From positions 27,816-91,815 of the forward strand of contig RPFO01000560.1 of NCBI GenBank assembly GCA_009746045.1: 64,000 nt of DNA, written 5' to 3'. The notes under the pieces were generated by a model. The model searched no databases, was not told the DNA's origin, and saw nothing but the letters and a program-made list of their open reading frames with translations. Below are positions 1-10,820 of the stretch, piece after piece (the stretch's first letter is position 1; every line of letters begins with the position of its first letter). The position numbers and the translations under genes are program-made. The stretch comes from Mesostigma viride (taxonomy: Eukaryota > Streptophyta > Mesostigmatophyceae > Mesostigmatales > Mesostigmataceae).

Positions 1-1460
1 GGTCCTCTCGTGGCAGGGGGAAACTGGTCCCGTCTAGGGCAGTCCCGTGCAAAGTGACCTGGCTGGTTGCAGATAAAACAGTTACCCTGGGTGGGATCCA
101 AGGCATTGAGCTCCCCCAGGAGGTCATCCAGCTGGTTCAGGGACTTCTTGATGGGTGGCACTGGCGTGGCCACAGGCTCCCACTTGACAGAAAAAGCAGG
201 CACACGACAAAGGGTGAGCACATAAGACAACACCTTGTCCCATTGCCAGTCCACGTAGTCGAACTGGGAGAAGTGCTTGTCCACATCCAGTCGCACGTGT
301 GGAGCCATGCCATGCAGTAGTCTGTGAAGCGCCTCTGCGTCAGAGCATTGGGGAATCTTGGCTCTAAGGTTGGTGAATTGCTCCACGAACTGTGGCAGCG
401 TCAAACCAGCCTGCGTACAGTTAGCCAGTGCGTCCCGATCCATGCGAAGCTGATCCTGGGGTAACAGAAACCGGCGAAAGCCCAATAGGAGAGAGGGGAG
501 GTCGGTACACGCACGTCCAGCCACAGAACGCAAAAACTCATCAAAACGGTCGCTGGCACTGTCGCTCATCCGCTGCCTAACCATTCTCTTCTGGATGTCC
601 ATCGTGAGACGTTCCTCTGCCTTGGGCCCGTAGTTGGCGAAGTGGATAGCGAAGACATCCTGAAACTTGGTGGAGAAATGGTCGAAGCTGCGATGGGTAA
701 GGTTGGTCAGCGATAGCTTGTCTACCGACTCCACCTTGGGAAAAGGAACAGTACGAGGATACAAAGACGTGAGCTCCATCACTGGGGCGTGTGGTGCATT
801 CTGACTCTCCGCAATGTCGCAGCCACCGAGAGCCGTGGAGGCTCATGCCCCTGTGCATCTGTCCCTTCATCAACAAAAGGAGCGTCAACCGCATATACCC
901 TTCGTATACCCAGTGTTGGAGACGGTTGATCCACGAAAACAGACTCTCCATCGCCCGCCTGCCCTTGCGACTCAAGTTGCTGCACACGCGCAATAGTCCT
1001 ACCCACACTCTTCTCCAGCGCTTCCGCCACACTTCTAGCTCTCGCAGCTTCCTCACGTTCATGTTGTAATCGAATTTTCTCCGCTGTCAGCTCGTCAGCC
1101 GCTAGCCGAGTGCCGTCTCGCCCCGGCACCGTGTTGTAGCCAAAACGAATAGCCGAACCGTATTCGGGTGCTGGCGAACGCGTGTCCCACGTTGGAGAAC
1201 CGTGGTCCACCTCTACCAATGCCACGCAGGGAGGGCTCGCCTGGTTGCACACCGAGGGGCAAGATGGAGAACTTTGGGCCGACCGACAGCGAATATCTGC
1301 GGGAAGCAGACATTAAGGTGGTATCTCCAAATAGTTGACGTCTGGGAGTAGATGATGAAACCCTTTCATCACCGGTCGTCCGTTGAGCTGCTAAAGATGT
1401 GGTTGCATCTTCAACTCTCTTACTTGATAACGGTGGTTGTGTCTCCGGGTTACTCATCAC
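1..1460 (-). pseudogene. Gag polyprotein of an LTR retrotransposon (partial, frameshifted)
   Basis: Read on the minus strand, an open frame runs from about 840 off the left edge and encodes a Gag-like protein. It ends in a CX2CX4HX4C zinc knuckle (CFICNQPGHFARDC, about 35-80), the nucleic-acid-binding signature of retrotransposon nucleocapsid. Upstream the protein continues in two other frames: 779-1252 (a Glu/Arg-rich, probably coiled-coil segment, RLQHEREEAARARSVAEAL) and 1095-1460 (likely N terminus, starting MSNPETQPPL). At least two frameshifts therefore break the gene. It lies just inside a PBS and LTR, as expected for gag. Protease, RT and integrase would be left of the window, so Ty3/gypsy versus Ty1/copia cannot be decided. 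The zinc knuckle is seen directly; the joining of frames is inference. Confidence 0.8.
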
Positions 1461-1667
1461 TCCATGGGTCGCGCATGCCGGACTGGGGAACGTTAGAGAC
1501 TTATGGGCTCAAGGCAGTTCTCAGAGCAAGACTGTCACATAAGGATGAGTCACACTCTTAAGAACTGTCCGAATACACAGCATAACGTACCCTCTCTGGG
1601 TCTGGCAAGAATTCCATTGTTAATCGTGAACTAATACTGTCAAGACAACCAACACCTAGGTAGAAAC

Positions 1668-1679
1668 CTCCGATACCAA
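1668..1679 (-). promoter_or_regulatory. Primer binding site of the left LTR retrotransposon
   Basis: One base inside the LTR end, the minus strand reads TGGTATCGGAGG. This matches the plant-type initiator-tRNA-Met PBS (TGGTATCAGAGC) at about 10 of 12 positions. Reverse transcription would start here. The position between LTR and gag supports both calls. Confidence 0.6.
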
Positions 1680-2380
1680 TGTAACGACTAAAAATGTTGT
1701 GTTTGCAACAGCCTCAGTTCAACATTATGTGAAAAGATCTTTATACCTGGGTTGGAGTCGCGACAGATAACTTCACGTCCAGAGAAGCAATGAAGATGGA
1801 TCTTCAACAGTTAAGGGAATGAGTCCCCACCCTTGTTAGACACAACAGACAAGTTATATCCAAGTCGACTATCTGTTGAAGTTATAGTTGACTTTTGGCA
1901 AGGGTTGTTTGATTGATGAAACAAGGAAACCCTTGAATTACACCATAGCTTTAGCTCTCACGTACGCACACATGCACGGCCGCCCCAAACAGGATAAAAG
2001 TCATCGTGCACGCAGCATCCATCCAACCCTAACCCGGAAGGACCAATCAAAAGTGAGGATCACTCAAGATAAGATCTTAACCTCCGAATCCTCCACACAA
2101 CACAAAGCCAGCACATACGAAATCTCAATGACCTGGAACCAAATCCACCAGGTACAACGGTACTGCAGAGAATCTATGACTGACTAAACAACACCATGCA
2201 AAGTACCCTACGTGGATCAGGCCACGACCAATGAGGGTAGAACAATAGATTCGACAGATCTCAGCAGGCCCAATATCTATCAGACGTCGAAGCCTCCTAA
2301 CTTCTCAAATAATTGTCCTAAAGAACTCATAATAAGATTCAACAGTAGGAAAACTTTGGATGTAACATTTGGTTGTTACA
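1680..2380 (-). mobile_element. 5' LTR (701 bp) of the left LTR retrotransposon
   Basis: The segment starts TGTAAC and ends GTTACA, a perfect 6-bp terminal inversion with canonical TG...CA ends. The PBS and gag follow on the minus-strand side. On the other side the sequence changes abruptly at 2381 to LINE coding sequence, giving a sharp boundary. The second LTR and the other copy of the target duplication (expected ACCGC or a part of it) lie left of the window, so LTR divergence cannot be judged. Boundaries rest on the terminal inversion, the PBS and the LINE junction. Confidence 0.7.
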
Positions 2381-2497
2381 ACCGCCGACCTGGCCCGCAA
2401 GCTGGATGGTGCGGTCACCAGCATGCTGCGTTCCATTTTCAGAGTAGGATATGCTGCTCATGTCCGCAATGAGGACCTGTACCAGGGCATGCCCTAT

Positions 2498-2732
2498 TAA
2501 TTAATTAATTAAACTCGTGCTCCCGTTGGGGAGTCACGGAGCACCGAAGTGCTTTTAATCCCTGTGTGTGCACTACAGGAGAAAGGGCAGAGACCCCCAG
2601 TCTCCTTCATGCCAAAGGCATGCCACAGCTGCAATCGGGCGCGGCTAGCTAAAAGGACAGGCTAACGATCCGGCAAACTGTGGGTGCAATAAGACCCATG
2701 TGAGCATGTCATAGCAAGGAGCGTGGGCAAGT
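2498..2732 (-). mobile_element. Half-LINE B 3' fragment inserted in LINE D, with target duplication
   Basis: A 235-bp fragment equals the 3' end of family B (compare 15905-16143 and 38311-38460): TTAA tail, hairpin CTCCCGTTGGGGAG, and the unit containing GACCCCCAGTCTCCTTCATG. It is flanked by the 9-bp direct repeat ATGCCCTAT (2489-2497 and 2733-2741), and removing it restores the LINE D reading frame. This is a classic 5'-truncated target-primed retrotransposition product. Confidence 0.85.
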
Positions 2733-3212
2733 ATGCCCTATATCACCAGCACCATTAAGCAACGCCGCCTGCAGCTTGTAGGGCAACACCTCACGTGGCC
2801 CCCCCGCAGGACTGCGACCAGCCCAGCCTGGCCGGCACCTCCTGACGTGGGCTGGGCCTAGTGATGTTAGACGCCGCAAGCTATAGGCCCGCACCTTCAA
2901 GGAACAGCTAGTAGAGGACATGGGGGGCCTCGGCCTCTCCGTGATTTGGAAGAAGATGATGGACAAGGCCAAGTGGGCCCAGGTCATAGAGGACAATGAG
3001 CCCCCCCCAGTGGGGAAGCGCCCGCGTGTGCAATCCCGCGGGAGACACGCCACGGATAGCTCCCCCTCGGGCAGCGTGCGGCTGCCTAGATAGATGTTGT
3101 AGTTAGAATGCTGTTAGATAGATGTAATATGTAGCCAATGTAGATAGATAATAGATTAGACCGGTAGGAATGTTTGCACCCCGTACCCATCCATCCATCA
3201 GGGTTAATGCTC

Positions 3213-3255
3213 CGTGACTCCCCAACGGGAGCACGAGTCTAATTAATTAATTAAT
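3213..3255 (+). repeat. 3'-terminal hairpin and TTAA tail of LINE D
   Basis: The sequence contains GCTCCGTGACTCCCC-AACGGGAGCAC-GAG followed by four TTAA-type units. CTCCCC/GGGGAG-like arms can pair, and an outer GTGCTCC/GGAGCAC pairing is possible. The same end occurs on B copies at 16094-16143, 18938-18985, 28165-28230, 37180-37225, 38311-38370 and 39636-39680. It is probably the RT recognition site. Confidence 0.7.
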
Positions 3256-4362
3256 TTCGGCCCCAACCTTTCCAGGTCGATGATCACGACTGGACCAACA
3301 TGTCTCCGGCCGATGCTCTGCACTGCATCTTCTTCGGGGACTACGCCTCGCTTTACGACCTGTGCCTCGATCGATCTCCACGACAACAATCGCCTCCTCC
3401 TCCCGGACGGCCGCCGCTGGAACAACATGCAGCACGCTGTTCGGGTGCGCCCGCCCCAAGTCCAGCACACCATCCTCAACTCCCTCCTCCAGCGCTCTGA
3501 CGGCGAGATCTGGGCTCCATCCATCTCTGCCCCCGCCCTCCGTTCCATTCTCACGGAAGCCTTTCAGCAGCACGTGAGCCCCCTTGCTGCTGACGTCGCA
3601 GCAATGGGTGGTCCGCTGGCTGCTGAACTTCCTCACCTCACCGCCACCTCCACTGCCATTTCCGCCTCCACTGCCGACATCAAAGCCCAGCTCCTCGACC
3701 TCGACCAACGCCTTCAAGCCACCGCCAACGCCCTTGAGAGCTTGCATGACACCGCCGGCCTCACCGCCCAGGCGGTGAAGGACATCGCCGCCCAGCCGGC
3801 GCCTGCTCAGTGGCCCGGCCGGCGATGCTCCCTCCACCTGGGCGGACTTGCTTAAGCAGCACACCACCTCCACAACCTCCACCATCTCGGCACAACTCAA
3901 GCAACAAGCCCTCGACCTTCGCGAGGAAGCCGACATCGCCCGGCGCAGACACAATGTCATCGTCAAGCACTTCGACCAGCCGGCAGGTGAGACCTCCACT
4001 AGCCTTCTTGAGGCATTTAAGCGCGACATTTTTGCCCCCATGTTACTCACTGGTGAGCTGGACATGTCGGCTGTCCGCCATCCCCGCGCGCGCGGGGAAG
4101 GCTGGCCCGGCACCCGTGCTCCTCACCTTCAAGTACATGGCGGACAAGCTGGCGTTCCTTAAATGCCGCAAGAAGCTCTCGGAGACTCGCTTCACGCTGG
4201 ACGACGACTTGACCCTGGCCCAGCAACAGCGGCAACGCGAGCTATGGCCGACCTACCTTCAGCTCCGGCAGAGCGCAAGGGGGAAGCCGGTATACTGGAG
4301 GGGGGCGGTCATCTGGACACGTTGACCACAAGCCCTGGCAGCCCCCTCCTGCCACCTCAGAC
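3256..4362 (+). pseudogene. L1-ORF1-like protein of element A (5'-truncated, frameshifted)
   Basis: The plus strand encodes an RNA-binding LINE ORF1-type protein spread over three frames: 3265-about 3370 (DDHDWTNMSPADALHCIFFG), about 3365-3850 (including a heptad-like stretch around IKAQLLDLDQRLQATANAL) and 3848-4335. The end carries an RRM-like part (VIVKHFDQPAGETSTSLLEA) and a C-terminal domain ([20 protein letters not shown], then [20 protein letters not shown]). This order, coiled coil, RRM and CTD, is that of L1 ORF1p, whose CTD has the same DxxLxxExxxRRxELW pattern. No RT ORF follows; the 3' UTR begins at once. The 3' UTR is split by the endonuclease retrotransposon and resumes at 14825. 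The 5' end abuts the LINE D tail. Confidence 0.75.
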
Positions 4363-4375
4363 TAGGAATATATAT
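4363..4375. repeat. Target-site duplication TAGGAATATATAT (outer left copy)
   Basis: The 13-bp sequence TAGGAATATATAT directly follows the end of the element A ORF1. It recurs at 14825-14837, where the element A 3' UTR resumes, and nearly whole at 5398-5409 between the two inserted copies. The empty site at 16737-16750 reads CTAGGGAATATACC. Confidence 0.8.
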
Positions 4376-5398
4376 TAAAAATATAATTACTTACAGCAGA
4401 GTGAAATCACTCAAACCAAAGCAAACGCCCAGCTATAAACCTATAGACAGAGCCATGTCAAAGCTCTATACTACGATAAGACCAATGGAAACGCCTAACG
4501 GGAGGAACCTAATAGCCCTGCTGCACCGCAAAATCAGCCCGCGTACGGCGGAGCATGATGTCAGCCAATGATGGCCCGAGTCAGCGCCACCGACAATTAA
4601 GCGCTGACGCCAATATGACGTCCAGGTCCGCGCCGACCATGGGGCCCGCTGGCCCTCCAGGTCCAGCCGGTCCTCCCGGATCGAGCCGGCAACACTCCTT
4701 GAAGAAGGCGGAGGTCAGGGGCCCCATGGCCCCAAACTCCTCCAGGACAAAGGGCACCACTCGATGGTGCCCGACGTCGCCGTAGGCCAGGAGCTTGGCC
4801 CGCTCCGCCCGGTCCGCCGTGTAACCTGCTGTGAGGGAGGCCCCAGCCACGTGGCTAAGAGCCAAGGGCCGCGCCACCGAAAGGTCAATAAGTAGATGCC
4901 GGCCACCCCCCTCAAAGTCCAGCACCACGATGTCAGGCCGGTGGTTGGGGGAATAGAAGGCAGCGCCATCCGCATCCTCGGACCGGATGTTCGCGTGGGG
5001 GAAAACCGACCGAATCATGGCGAGCACCACCGTCACCTGGGAGGACAGTGTGCAAATACAAATACCAATTCTGATTCTGTTGGCCCCCCATGCAGGCAAG
5101 GTAGTGAGTCCCCGTGGGATCCAGTGGCTGCCCACAGCTACCACAAGGCCGCCCGGCCGGAACAAGAGGCTGCGGGGCAAATAGCTGGTGCCGGAGCGCC
5201 ACCGAGTAGTGGCTGGGAGCCAAGGCGAATGGGGGGGCCATGGGAAGAGCACGAAGGTACGCCGAGCCCACACTCCGCAAGGAAAGCGAGAACAGCCACG
5301 CACGTCCCTGGGCGTTGAGGTCCGCGAAAAGAGCAATCCAATCAGCCGTGTGCAGAATACCCGCGTAGGTTTTCTGGTGTTTATTGATGACGCGAGCA
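4376..5398 (-). mobile_element. 5'-truncated copy of the PHD/RING endonuclease retrotransposon
   Basis: This segment repeats 5410-6421 almost base for base: the 3' UTR, the RLE domain (RPDIVVLDFEGGGRHLLID), the CCHC knuckle (CGSCGQPLDPTGTHYLAC) and part of the upstream region, then stops. It differs by a few tiny insertions, for example extra bases near 4568, 4600, 4681 and 5037, which break the frame. It is flanked by target-site copies at 4363-4375 and 5398-5409, so it is an independent, 5'-truncated insertion in head-to-tail orientation with the full copy. Confidence 0.85.
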
Positions 5399-5547
5399 GG
5401 AATATATATTAAAAATATAATTACTTATTACAGCAGAGTGAAATCACTCAAACCAAAGCAAACGCCCAGCTATAAACCTATAGACAGAGCCATGTCAAAG
5501 CTCTATACTACGATAAGACCAATGGAAACGCCTAACCGGGGAGGAAC

Positions 5548-8500
5548 CTAATAGCCCTGCTGCACCGCAAAATCAGCCCGCGTACGGCGGAGCATGATGT
5601 CAGCCATGGCCCGAGTCAGCGCCACCGACAGGCGCTGACGCCAATATGACGTCCAGGTCCGCGCCGACCATGGGGCCCGCTGGCCCTCCAGGTCCAGCCG
5701 GTCCTCCCGGAGCCGGCAACACTCCTTGAAGAAGGCGGAGGTCAGGGGCCCCATGGCCCCAAACTCCTCCAGGACAAAGGGCACCACACGATGGTGCCCG
5801 ACGTCGCCGTAGGCCAGGAGCTTGGCCCGCTCCGCCCGGTCCGCCGTGTAACCTGCCGTGAGGGAGGCCCCAGCCACGTGGCTAAGAGCCAAGGGCCGCG
5901 CCACCGAAACGTCAATAAGCAGATGCCGGCCACCCCCCTCAAAGTCCAGCACCACGATGTCAGGCCGGTGGTTGGGGGAATAGAAGGCAGCGCCATCCGC
6001 ATCCTCGGACCGGATGTTCGCGTGGGGGAAAACCGACCGAATCATGGCGAGCACCACCGTCAGGAGGACAGTGTGCAAATACAAATACCAATTCTGATTC
6101 TGTTGGCCCCCCATGCAGGCAAGGTAGTGAGTCCCCGTGGGATCCAGCGGCTGCCCACAGCTACCACAAGGCCGCCCGGCCGGAACAAGAGGCTGCGGGG
6201 CAAATAGCTGGTGCCGGAGCGCCACCGAGTAGTGGCTGGGAGCCAAGGCGAATGGGGGGGCCATGGGAAGAGCACGAAGGTACGCCGAGCCCACACTCCG
6301 CAAGGAAAGCGAGAACAGCCACGCACGTCCCTGGGCGTTGAGGTCCGCGAAAAGAGCAATCCAATCAGCCGTGTGCAGAATACCCGCGTAGGTTTTCTGG
6401 TGTTTATCGATGACGCGAGCAGGGAATGCGGCGGGAGATTGAACGGAGGCGACCGAGGGAGTGCCGCGAGGGAGGTGGCGCTGTACCGCCTGAGCGGCAC
6501 GGACGGGAGAACAGGCCTGCTGGATCTCAGCATAGGCCTCCTGGATGGCGGTGACGAAGGGCAAAGGGCTGCTGGGGTCCAGGAGGTCAGGCGCTGCCGT
6601 TGCCAAAAGGGGCAGGAGCCGGCAGCTTTCCGCCCACGACTGAGCGACGGAGCCCAAAAAGGCTGCTGGGGCCAGCCGGGCGGCACGAGTCAGACCGCAG
6701 CCACCCATCCGTGCAGGCAGGGAGGCAATGCGAATAGCATGTGGCGGGAGGTCGGGGCCCGGGACCAGCTGCGCCAAGGCCGACTGGATGCGTTCGTCGT
6801 GGCCCTCGGCGGCCAGCCGGACCTGAGACGGAAGAGCGCCCCGGAGCCAGTGAACGACGCGAGGGTGAGCGCAAAACCACAGAAGCAGACCCTTGGTCTG
6901 CGAATCATGAAGGCGCGCAATCAAGGGCAGTACCTCAGTGCGTGCCTCGAGGGCGGCCCGCAGAGCATCGATGACAAACGCGGGGTCGCCAACCGGAACG
7001 CCGAGGACATCCAACCCATGGAGGCGCTCGTCCCGGCCCAAGAGCTGGGGCGGAAAGCCGGAGCAATCACCTTGGGGCGAGTACACCGCGCACTTGGCAA
7101 GGGTCAACTGGAGGTTGATGTCGGCCACCGCGGTCTGCAGTGCCAGCAGAGCCGCGGTGGTGTCCGGCACAGGGCCCAGAAGGTAGATATCATCCAAGTA
7201 GGCCTGAATAGCGACCGCCGGGTGGGCAGCATGGACCGCTTGGAGGCAACCCTGGAGGGGGGCGGCAAAGTACAGGGGTCCCAGGGGGTCCCCTTGCTGG
7301 GTGCCCGACCGCGACAGCAGGCCGCCGCGAGTGCCGTCCTCCATGATGTGAACCAGTTGGCCGGGCTGGCCGTAGCACACGGCTGTCCAAGCGTACAAGT
7401 CCTCGAAGGACTCCATGACGGCCGCAAACATGCTGGCGCGGGACAGACTGTTGAACGCGTTGTGGCAGTCGACCTTGACGACAGCGTGGGTGGGGTGGGC
7501 CTCGAGGTAGGCCTGCACCGAATGGATGAGGATATCCGCCCCGCCTGGAGTCGTCACCCCCAGCTGGGCCGCCACCGAGGTCTCACCCGCTGCGAGGGGC
7601 GGGCAGAAAAAGGCACGGAGCTCGGGCGCCTTTTGGCGGCAGATCACTTTGCCCACGAGCTTGCGGAGCACCTCACCGCAGGCGATCGGGCGCACCTTGC
7701 CCTCGGGGGGGGCAAGACACCCTTGAGCAGAGCGAGGAGGCGAGCGCCCGCTAACCACTCGCGCGCAGCGGGAGGAACGCGACCAGCCGCCAGGTCAATG
7801 AGGGTGTCAAAGAGAATGTCCTCGCCCCCATGCCCCACCAGGACCTCCAAGTGCTCGTAGCGCCAGCCCGACGGCCCGGTAGAGGAAGCCCGCGGGACCG
7901 CACGCATCACCTCCAGGAAGCAGTCGCGGTCCAGCCGGAGGGGGGCCGGCAGGGGGTCCGGCACGGGCAGCTGGAATCCGGGCTCCGCAGGGTGAAGAGC
8001 CTCCAAGGCCGCCAGGGTAGCCGCATTGGCGGGGGCGAGCTTGGCCATTTCCAAGCGGGTCATGGCCCGGCTGAGCTGCCCCTCGCGGACGAGGCGGATG
8101 ACGTCGGCGGCCACCCGCTCGAAGTTGACCTCCCCCGACAGCCGGGCCGTGCGCGGGGGCGGCACGCCAAACAGCCCCTCCCAGTCCCCCTGCAGAAAGC
8201 GTCGGCAACGGGCAATAACCGCACCCTGGAGGCCGCGCACACCACGCCCGAGAGGGGTGAGGAGCAGGCGGGGGGTCACCATGTGCAGTTTAAAGCCCAG
8301 CGGGTCGTCCGGAGCGGCGTGCATGCGCCGGAGAGAAACGATTGCACATTGCGCGAAAAGGCTACGCGCGCGGTGGGGGAGGTCGGTCAGGGTAGACGTC
8401 GGGTTGATGGCGCATGCATCCCAGGGAACCGTGTCAAGCCAACGCCAACTGGCCGAGTAGTCGGGCGGCGGGGGCTGGGAGCCGGTGGGAGCCGAGGCGG

Positions 8501-10714
8501 GAGGGGGGAGGGGGCCGGGACTGCTGGCCGGTTGAGGGGCCGTTGAGCAACACAGGCGCGCGCGTGCTGAGCGCGCCCGTGAATGGAGTACACCCGCTGG
8601 CAGTGAGCTTCCGGGCACCGGTAACAGCTCATGGCCTGCAGATCCGCCGCGCCGAGATCGGGGTGCACAGCGCGAAGGTGCTGGCAGAGGAGGTTACGGT
8701 TGTGGAACACACCCGCACACGGGGACCCCGTGGGAAGCAGCACGGCACACCGGTGAAGGCCGTCGGCGGGCGCTGAGTGGCGGGGAGCGGCGCCAGCAAA
8801 GGCAGGACGTGGGGCCTGCGGCGTCTCCCCAGCCGGGCCGGCAGGCGCGCGCACCACGACCCGACCAGCGCCCGGCAGGCCCGCCGGGGCCACGGAGGAG
8901 GCAGTGCCCACCGGGGAGACCCCCAGCGGAGGGGGATCGAGAACGCCGGCGCCCCTCCCAGGGGGACTCGCCAGCGCGCCCGCGACCACCCCAGGCCCCG
9001 GCAACGAGGCCGGGGGCGGAGGCCGAGGGGTCGGGGAGGCAGCTGGCCCCGGGGCCCGGTGGGGACCCGGCAGGGGACCCAGCGAGACCGGGGGCGGGCC
9101 GAGAGGAAGCGCAGTCCCAGGGGGCGGCACAACAGCCCGGCACAACGGGCAGCGCGGCACGGAGTGGAGCAAGCTGCGCGCGATGCACGCTTGATGGAAT
9201 GTGTGGCCGCACGCGGGCAGGCGACACAAGCCATCCCCCGGCCGGAAGGGCTCAAGGCAGATGGCACAGGAGCCCGACTCGGGGTCGTCCCCCTCCAGAA
9301 GGGACCGGACATGAGGGGGGGCGGGTCCCAGCCGGCCTCCCAGCAACCCGGGAGAGCGGCAATCTGGGCGCGCGAGAGGATGCCGACCGGTTGGTCAGCC
9401 GCGGGGTGCCATTCGTGCGGGATGCCTGCCAACTCCAGGATGTCGTGGAGGAAGGCAGAAACAGGCGTCCCCGCGGTTAGGGGCTGGGCGCGCCCGGCCG
9501 AGTCCACCAAGATGGCCTGGCCGCCCTGAACCGCGATGGGGGCCCCGAACTCCACACGCAGCATGGCGGCCTGCGCCAGGCTGAGGGAGGTGATGAGAAA
9601 GCCCCCACTGGCAACCGGGCCGGGAGGCGGGGCCTGGGCGTCCAAGAAGAGGCGAAGCTGCCGCGGGGACATGAGGCCCAGGTCGGCGCCGCCCGCGAGG
9701 TAGGCCGCCCGCACCGAGACCTGTGCGTCTCGAGCCACCGCCGTGACGAACTCGACCACCTCCTGACCCACCCGCTCGTCCAGGGAAAGCAGCTCTTCCT
9801 GCCGGGCGGCCGGGAGATGCCACGGCAGCCGGCAGCCGGCGTGATATCCTTCCAAGACATACCCCCAAAGAGTCGAGGCCGTCACCGGGGGGCGGCGGAA
9901 AGAAATGTCGCCCGCACCTGCGCAACTAGGGCCAGGAAGGCCGGGGGCCTAGGGAGCGAGGGGAAGGCGGCCTGGAGCCCGACCGCGTCCAGCAACAAAG
10001 GGCAGTACGCCCAAGAAAAGGTGGCGCGGCCCACCACGCCGACAATGTGCGAGGGCGGCCACGAGGTGAACGCGTGGGCCCGGGGGCCGCCGTCCCACGC
10101 GGCAAGGACGGGGGTGGCGGCTGGGTGGCCAACCGCGGCCGGGGGAAGGGAGGCCAGAGCGTCGGGGAGCGAGGGGCCGGGGGCGGGCGCCGGGGTCGCC
10201 AGGCCCGCCGGGGGTCGGCCGGGCCCAGCCCAGGCGACAGCGCCGCGCCCCCGTCGGCGGGGCCAGGCGACGGGTGGGGCCCCGGGGCCGAGGGCGCCAG
10301 GGCCCGAGCAACGGCGGCCCCATCGGGCAGGCCACGGCCCGCCCCGAGGGCCTCGGCAGGGGGGCACACGGGGCAGGGGGCCGGAGCACCCAGCGGGGAG
10401 GGCAGCCCGGGGGCCCGCCGGGGGGGACAGCGCGGGCACGTCCAGGAGCCCGGCGGGACCCGGTAGAGCCGGGGAGTAAGACACTGCAAGTGCCACCCGG
10501 AATTGCAAGCATCACAAACTAACATGTGGTGCCCGCGGTGCCCGCTCCGGCAGACCTCGCAGACCAAGGAGGGGGAGACCGGGGCGCCCGAGCCCCCCGC
10601 AGCCGGGTCGCCCACCTCCGCAAGAAGGGCCGCAAGCCGAGAGGACCGCCGAGGCGCCAACCGGGGAGCGGGGGAGCCGTTGGGCGAAGGGGGTCGTGGG
10701 TCGTCCATGAACAA
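5548..10714 (-). pseudogene. Pol: PHD, RING-H2, C2H2, reverse transcriptase, CCHC, restriction-like endonuclease
   Basis: Domains in order on the minus strand: a PHD finger (CEVC...CDACNSGWHLQC...CPRC, C4HC3, about 10440-10570); Pro/Ala-rich linker; an unassigned globular region (9400-9885, starting VTASTLWGYVLEGYHAG); a RING-H2 finger (CAICLEPF...CGHTFHQAC...CPLC, about 9130-9280); C2H2-like fingers (CQHLRAVH; CPEAHC...HARAC, about 8570-8770); RT (STGPSGWRYEHLEVL; VDCHNAFNSLSR; GTQQGDPLGPL; AYLDDIYLLG, 7900-7150); a CCHC knuckle (CGSCGQPLDPTGTHYLAC); and an RLE (RPDIVVLDFEGGGRHLLID, then RAERAKLLAYGD). RT nicks and copies at the target, the RLE cuts it. The frame breaks near 9890, 9330, 8500 and 7710, at C/G runs. 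The last 736 codons (5548-7758) are open. PHD and RING usually bind histone tails and E2 enzymes, so a chromatin or ubiquitin role is inference. Confidence 0.85.
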
Positions 10715-10820
10715 TCAGGGCAGGCGTGGCAGCCACCGAGGGGGGGGGGGGGGTGTGGGGGGCGGAGCCCCCCACGCGGGGGGTTTGGGGGGCGGCAGCC
10801 CCCCAACGCGCTGCGGTCGC
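10715..10820 (-). other. G/C-rich leader between 5' array and Pol start
   Basis: This 106-bp stretch separates the last 170-bp unit from the first ATG of the PHD-containing frame (10714). It contains a 12-base G run (10740-10751) and a GGGGGGCGGAGCCCCCC-type inverted repeat that could fold strongly near the start codon. Confidence 0.5.

Larger units (their letters stand above)
2381..3255 (+). mobile_element. LINE D, 5'-truncated 3' part with the C-terminal end of the RT ORF
   Basis: The plus strand encodes the C-terminal end of a LINE ORF2 in two blocks, 2381-2497 and 2733-3093. The first contains ARKLDGAVTSMLR...LYQGMP and the second resumes with MPYITSTIKQRRLQLVGQHL, matching the equivalent segment of LINE C (LYQGMPRISDEIR). 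The C-terminal tail contains KEQLVEDMGGLGLSVIWKKM and a stop at 3091-3093. The 3' UTR has a short (ATCC)n run near 3187 and ends in the hairpin CTCCCCAACGGGAG and a TTAA-type tail. The break between the blocks is a nested insertion (2498-2732). The RT core is missing because the LTR element and truncation remove it. Confidence 0.75.

Noticed and set aside
6211-7860. 549-aa plus-strand frame
   Set aside because: Antisense shadow of the RT ORF, whose motifs on the minus strand are unmistakable; GC-rich codons leave the opposite strand open.
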